Below, one piece after another: positions 16,006-18,172 of a stretch of DNA of 18,172 nt. Source of the stretch: Lachnospiraceae bacterium UBA7225 (lineage in GTDB: Bacteria > Bacillota > Clostridia > Lachnospirales > Lachnospiraceae); contig DKTR01000086.1 in the NCBI GenBank assembly GCA_002473385.1, positions 1 through 18,172 of the forward strand, written 5' to 3'. The stretch's first letter is position 1. Every line of letters starts with the position of its first letter. A program made the position numbers and the translations under genes. The notes beneath the pieces were generated by a model. It ran no database searches. It saw only the letters and a list, made by a program, of their open reading frames with translations, and had not been told where the DNA came from.

Positions 16006-16186
16006 GCGGTATTATGTTAGCAGCTATTATGCCGGATGAAATACAGTCTGCATCCCCGGCGCTGTCATACACGAAAACACGACCGGCTGCCCTTGCTTCA
16101 CTGCGTTTTATCTGCCCGGACATCGTTCGCAATAGAAGCGTTTGCTCCCCGTCCGGGCACAAAACTTGTGAAGCCTGGTCGCCAAT
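16006..16186. other. Intergenic segment, candidate dispersed repeat
   Basis: These 181 bp lie between convergent genes and contain no supported gene. A perfect 9-bp inverted repeat, TGCCCGGAC (16113-16121) and GTCCGGGCA (16151-16159), encloses a 29-nt spacer with GCAA/TTGC possible inner pairing. There is no T tract on either strand, so a terminator is not evident. Open frames on both strands span the region, which fits a repeated non-coding element better than a gene. Its edge coincides with the abrupt end of the minus-strand membrane protein gene. Confidence 0.35.
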
Positions 16187-16429
16187 CTATCGTTTTCTTT
16201 GTATGGCAGCCGCATCCTCGCCAACGCGGATGCCAAGCTCGAACTGTCCCTCATCTATATGCACAGTCAGATACCATTTTGGTGTGCCGGGAAACTTTAG
16301 ATTACTTAACTCAAAATGAGCCATTGCAAAGCCGATAAAGCAGATCAGAAGCCCGGCTGCAAGAAAAGTGATTCCGCCCGGCAGGGCTTTTTTTCTGAGC
16401 AAAGTGAGAAGATTTTTTTTGCTGTTCAT
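16187..16429 (-). CDS. Short membrane protein, possible truncated DUF4097-type gene
   Basis: This 80-aa protein has a basic N-terminus (MNSKKNLLTLLRKK) and one membrane segment (GGITFLAAGLLICFIGFAMAH). The short extracytoplasmic part reads KWYLTVHIDEGQFELGIRVGED and stops after AAAIQRKR. PadR–DUF1700 pairs are typically followed by a DUF4097-type protein: an N-terminal anchor followed by a long beta-rich domain of 150-250 residues. The N-terminal layout fits such a protein, but the beta domain is missing, so this is probably a truncated copy. The ATG at 16429 overlaps the upstream stop by 4 nt (ATGA), and GGAGG lies 7 nt upstream. An ATG further out, at 16471, has no such site. If functional it would be a single-pass membrane protein; its DUF4097 assignment is inference. 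Confidence 0.55.
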   Translation of the reverse strand: MNSKKNLLTLLRKKALPGGITFLAAGLLICFIGFAMAHFELSNLKFPGTPKWYLTVHIDEGQFELGIRVGEDAAAIQRKR

Positions 16430-17046
16430 GCGATTGCCTCCTTTTTTCTGGTAAACAAATGCTTCAGCCATCTGCTGAAACGGACTGTGACGCTGATAAA
16501 ATATTTTCCCAGGAATAGCGTAAGCCAGCCTGCAAGGATAAAGATACCGGCGGATAAAATGCCGGTGCCGAACTGTAGGACGCCGAGCGCCGCGTTACCC
16601 GAAAAGATGGGAAATGCTCCGATCGTGCTGACAACGGCAAGCATCAGGCAGGACAGTGACAGTGCGCCGGTTGCAACGGGCAGGCACCAGATGACGATAT
16701 AGGCACATAAAACCAGCATCAGAGCGGTTATCAGAAGACCGGTCGCCAGGGCGGCTGCGGCGAGCAGGATGGATCCCCAGAGCGGTGAGCCGATAATCAG
16801 CAGGAGGGTAATGATTATTTTTTTAACGGCAGAGACAGGCTTCATTGTCGTTTCCTGTTCAGAAAGAATCTGTTCGGCAATTTCTCCTGGACTGCCGATG
16901 CGTCTGACTGCCTCTTCCTCCGTGCAGCCGTCCTCCATGGCATCGTCGATCATTTCCTGATAATAGGAAAGATGTGTTTCGCGTTCTTTTTTTGGCAGTC
17001 CTTTCAAGAGCTTTTCCAGACGTGCCAGAAACGTAAGTTTATTCAT
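16426..17046 (-). CDS. DUF1700 (HAAS-domain) membrane protein
   Basis: This 206-aa protein opens with a cytoplasmic HAAS-type helical domain (about 1-64). It includes MNKLTFLARLEKLLKGLPKKE, written here only up to its first 21 residues' core, LARLEKLLKGLP, then SYYQEMIDDAMEDG and EEEAVRRIGSPGEIA. Several hydrophobic segments follow (about 75-185) and it ends with a basic tail. In Gram-positive bacteria such genes usually sit next to a PadR regulator and a DUF4097 protein and are thought to take part in membrane signalling; the exact function is not known. Its ATG is inside the padR stop region (8-nt overlap), with AAAGGAG about 9 nt upstream, and its stop overlaps the next gene's ATG. The three genes therefore form one tightly coupled operon. 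Confidence 0.88.
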   Translation of the reverse strand: MNKLTFLARLEKLLKGLPKKERETHLSYYQEMIDDAMEDGCTEEEAVRRIGSPGEIAEQILSEQETTMKPVSAVKKIIITLLLIIGSPLWGSILLAAAALATGLLITALMLVLCAYIVIWCLPVATGALSLSCLMLAVVSTIGAFPIFSGNAALGVLQFGTGILSAGIFILAGWLTLFLGKYFISVTVRFSRWLKHLFTRKKEAIA

Positions 17047-17356
17047 GATTGATTGCTCCTTTCACAAATTCGTAGATTTGCAGCAGCTGCTGCCAGTCAT
17101 CTAAAAATTCTTTTGCGCGTTCCCGCCCCTTTGAGGTAATGCAGTAATATTTGCGCAGCCGGCTGTTGTGTTCCACGGAATATGTCTCTACACAGGCGTT
17201 TGTCTCCAGCCGCTTCAGAATAGGGTACAGAGTAGATTCAGAAATCTCGATGCAGGGTGAGATATCCTTGATAATCTGGTACCCGTAGGAATCGGTCTGG
17301 TAAAGCACCCCCAGTACACAGAACTCCAGAAATCCTTTTTTGAGCTGTATATCCAT
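17039..17356 (-). CDS. PadR-family transcriptional regulator
   Basis: This 105-aa protein has a winged-helix DNA-binding domain typical of PadR proteins: the opening KKGFLEFCVLGVLYQ, then SYGYQIIKDI. The recognition helix region is STLYPILKRLE, and the wing segment RLRKYYCITSKGRER matches the usual RKYYxLTxxG motif. The short C-terminal helix (FLDDWQQLLQIYEFV) is for dimerisation, so this is the short PadR subclass. Members generally repress their own operon and lose DNA binding on ligand or stress. The ATG at 17356 has an ideal ribosome binding site (AAGGAGG, 7 nt). A perfect palindrome lies within its promoter (17378-17398), making autoregulation likely. It leads the DUF1700 and 80-aa membrane gene operon. 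Confidence 0.93.
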   Translation of the reverse strand: MDIQLKKGFLEFCVLGVLYQTDSYGYQIIKDISPCIEISESTLYPILKRLETNACVETYSVEHNSRLRKYYCITSKGRERAKEFLDDWQQLLQIYEFVKGAINHE

Positions 17357-17377
17357 CTTTTTACCTCCTTATACGAT

Positions 17378-17398
17378 ATACTATACAATGCATAGTAT
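17378..17398. promoter_or_regulatory. Palindromic operator, probably bound by PadR
   Basis: ATACTAT (17378-17384) and ATAGTAT (17392-17398) are perfect inverted arms separated by 7 nt. The palindrome overlaps the -10 box and spacer of the padR promoter, where a bound repressor would block polymerase. This agrees with the AT-rich dyads that short PadR proteins bind. Confidence 0.7.
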
Positions 17399-17408
17399 CA
17401 TGCGTCAA
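17380..17408 (-). promoter_or_regulatory. Promoter of the padR operon
   Basis: On the minus strand TTGACG (17403-17408 on plus coordinates) is 17 nt from TATAGT (17380-17385). The padR ATG follows about 24 nt downstream. Five of six positions match consensus in the -35 hexamer. Confidence 0.8.
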
Positions 17409-17428
17409 GAGGTATAAAGAAATTTTTT

Positions 17429-17457
17429 TTGACAGGAAAGTGGCAATATGCTATGCT
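17429..17457 (+). promoter_or_regulatory. Promoter of maf
   Basis: A perfect TTGACA (17429-17434) is 17 nt from TATGCT (17452-17457). It faces away from the padR promoter, whose -35 ends about 20 bp away, giving a compact divergent promoter region. Confidence 0.7.
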
Positions 17458-17530
17458 TGCAAAGAAAAGGCGCGGAATAGCAGTAGAAAAGCAGTAGTAT
17501 AAAGGCAGAGTGGAGCGGGAAGGAGAAGAT

Positions 17531-18097
17531 ATGGAAAAAATAATTTTAGCATCCGGTTCGCCGCGGCGCAGAGAGCTTCTGGAGCAGGCAGGCATTCCGT
17601 TTGAGGTGATAAAAAGTGACGCGGAGGAAGTCATCACAAAGACAGAGCCGGGAGAAATCGTAAAGGAGTTGTCCCGCTGCAAGGCACAGATGGTGGCGGC
17701 AGAGCATCCGGGCAGACTGGTGCTTGGTGCAGATACCATTGTCGTGCTGGACGGACGGGTGCTCGGAAAGCCAAAGACAAAAGAGCATGCAGTGCAGATG
17801 CTGCAGTCGATGCAGGGGAGAGGGCACCAGGTATATACCGGTGTCACACTGGTCCGTGACACACAGGAGGTATGCTCGTTTTACGAAAAAACAGAGGTTG
17901 TTTTTTATCCGATGACGGACAGCGCTATCCGTTCTTATGTGGAAAGCGGAGACTGTATGGACAAGGCGGGCGCCTATGGCATCCAGGGCAGATTTGCAGT
18001 TCATATAAAAGAAATCCACGGGGACTTTTATAATGTCATGGGACTGCCAATTGGAAGGCTGTGGCAGGAGCTGAAAGCGTGCGGGATGTTGAAATGA
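17531..18097 (+). CDS. maf: Maf family nucleotide pyrophosphatase
   Basis: This 188-aa cytoplasmic enzyme hydrolyses non-canonical or methylated nucleoside triphosphates to monophosphate and pyrophosphate, probably cleaning dTTP/UTP-type pools, and is linked to septum control. All conserved blocks are present: SGSPRRRELL (8-17) and the catalytic Asp68 in LGADTIVV. Also present are LGKPKTKEHA and SYVESGDCMDKAGAYGIQG, including the DKAGAYGIQG motif. The length is typical of the family. The ATG at 17531 follows AGGAG (17521-17525) by 5 nt; an in-frame GTG or ATG upstream at 17510 lacks a site. It stands alone with its own promoter. In many Firmicutes it precedes radC or mre genes, but the window ends before a neighbour is visible. 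Confidence 0.95.
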   Translation: MEKIILASGSPRRRELLEQAGIPFEVIKSDAEEVITKTEPGEIVKELSRCKAQMVAAEHPGRLVLGADTIVVLDGRVLGKPKTKEHAVQMLQSMQGRGHQVYTGVTLVRDTQEVCSFYEKTEVVFYPMTDSAIRSYVESGDCMDKAGAYGIQGRFAVHIKEIHGDFYNVMGLPIGRLWQELKACGMLK

Positions 18098-18172
18098 ACT
18101 AAATCGAAAACTAATTTCAAACAATTTAATACAAATAAAGGGAATAATCAAGAGAAGACAAATAATCTGACA

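Noticed and set aside
16014..16338. Two overlapping plus-strand frames opposite the short membrane gene
   Set aside because: They span the intergenic segment and the antisense of a minus-strand gene, with no ribosome binding site or protein-like features.
17546..18151. 201-codon minus-strand frame across maf
   Set aside because: It is antisense to a certain gene and lacks any recognisable motif.
18098..18172. Possible terminator or promoter after maf
   Set aside because: The segment is AT-rich with no stem; a CTGACA at the very end could be a -35 box but its -10 would lie outside the window.
1..18172. Insertion sequence, prophage, CRISPR array, or defence island
   Set aside because: No transposase, integrase, phage structural genes, cas genes or regularly spaced repeats were seen. 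The helicase-nuclease is a lone gene next to a transporter.

Overview
This window looks like a chromosomal segment of a Gram-positive gut Clostridia, most likely a Lachnospiraceae member. The basis is medium GC content, strong AGGAGG-type ribosome binding sites, CUT1 sugar-ABC permeases paired with a YesM/YesN-type two-component system, a PadR–DUF1700 pair, and an RND pump with no outer-membrane partners. No rRNA, tRNA, CRISPR array, transposase or phage gene was seen. The genus cannot be fixed from the sequence alone.

Region by region. Positions 1-280 are non-coding and carry promoter-like sequences. They lead into a 77-aa HPr-fold protein that lacks the phosphoryl-accepting histidine motif (281-514), followed by a clear rho-independent terminator. 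A second promoter (593-621) drives a PD-(D/E)XK nuclease-helicase fusion of the DinG/XPD type (666-3113), closely followed by an AEC-family transporter (3118-4038). A separate promoter (4085-4112) drives a very large RND-family permease (4153-8538). Its first porter lobe is interrupted by about 440 residues of coiled coil with an acidic linker in the middle. Two very small genes follow (8629-8802 and 8804 onward). The second has a strong ribosome binding site but runs into a bidirectional hairpin terminator (8883-8908) shared with the convergent UMF1-type MFS transporter (8922-10169, minus strand).

Positions 10316-15999 form a sugar-uptake and sensing module on the plus strand: an extracellular solute-binding protein, a stem-loop, two CUT1 permeases, a YesM-like sensor kinase and a short YesN-like AraC-type response regulator. 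The genes are tightly packed and two of the junctions overlap or nearly touch. Just upstream of the promoter is a 15-bp direct repeat with a 21-bp period, abutting the -35 box. This is the spacing expected for an AraC-type activator, so the most economical model is that the response regulator encoded at the end of the module activates the module itself. The ATPase is absent (such systems often share an MsmX-type ATPase encoded elsewhere), no glycoside hydrolase is present, and the binding protein lacks the usual lipobox cysteine.

Positions 16006-17408 hold a minus-strand operon: PadR regulator, DUF1700 (HAAS-domain) membrane protein, and an 80-aa membrane protein that looks like the N-terminal stub of a DUF4097-type partner. 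The stub ends against a 181-bp intergenic segment that could be a dispersed repeat. The padR promoter carries a perfect palindrome that is probably an autoregulatory operator. A divergent promoter drives maf, a nucleotide pyrophosphatase (17531-18097). The last 75 bases are AT-rich and show nothing recognisable.
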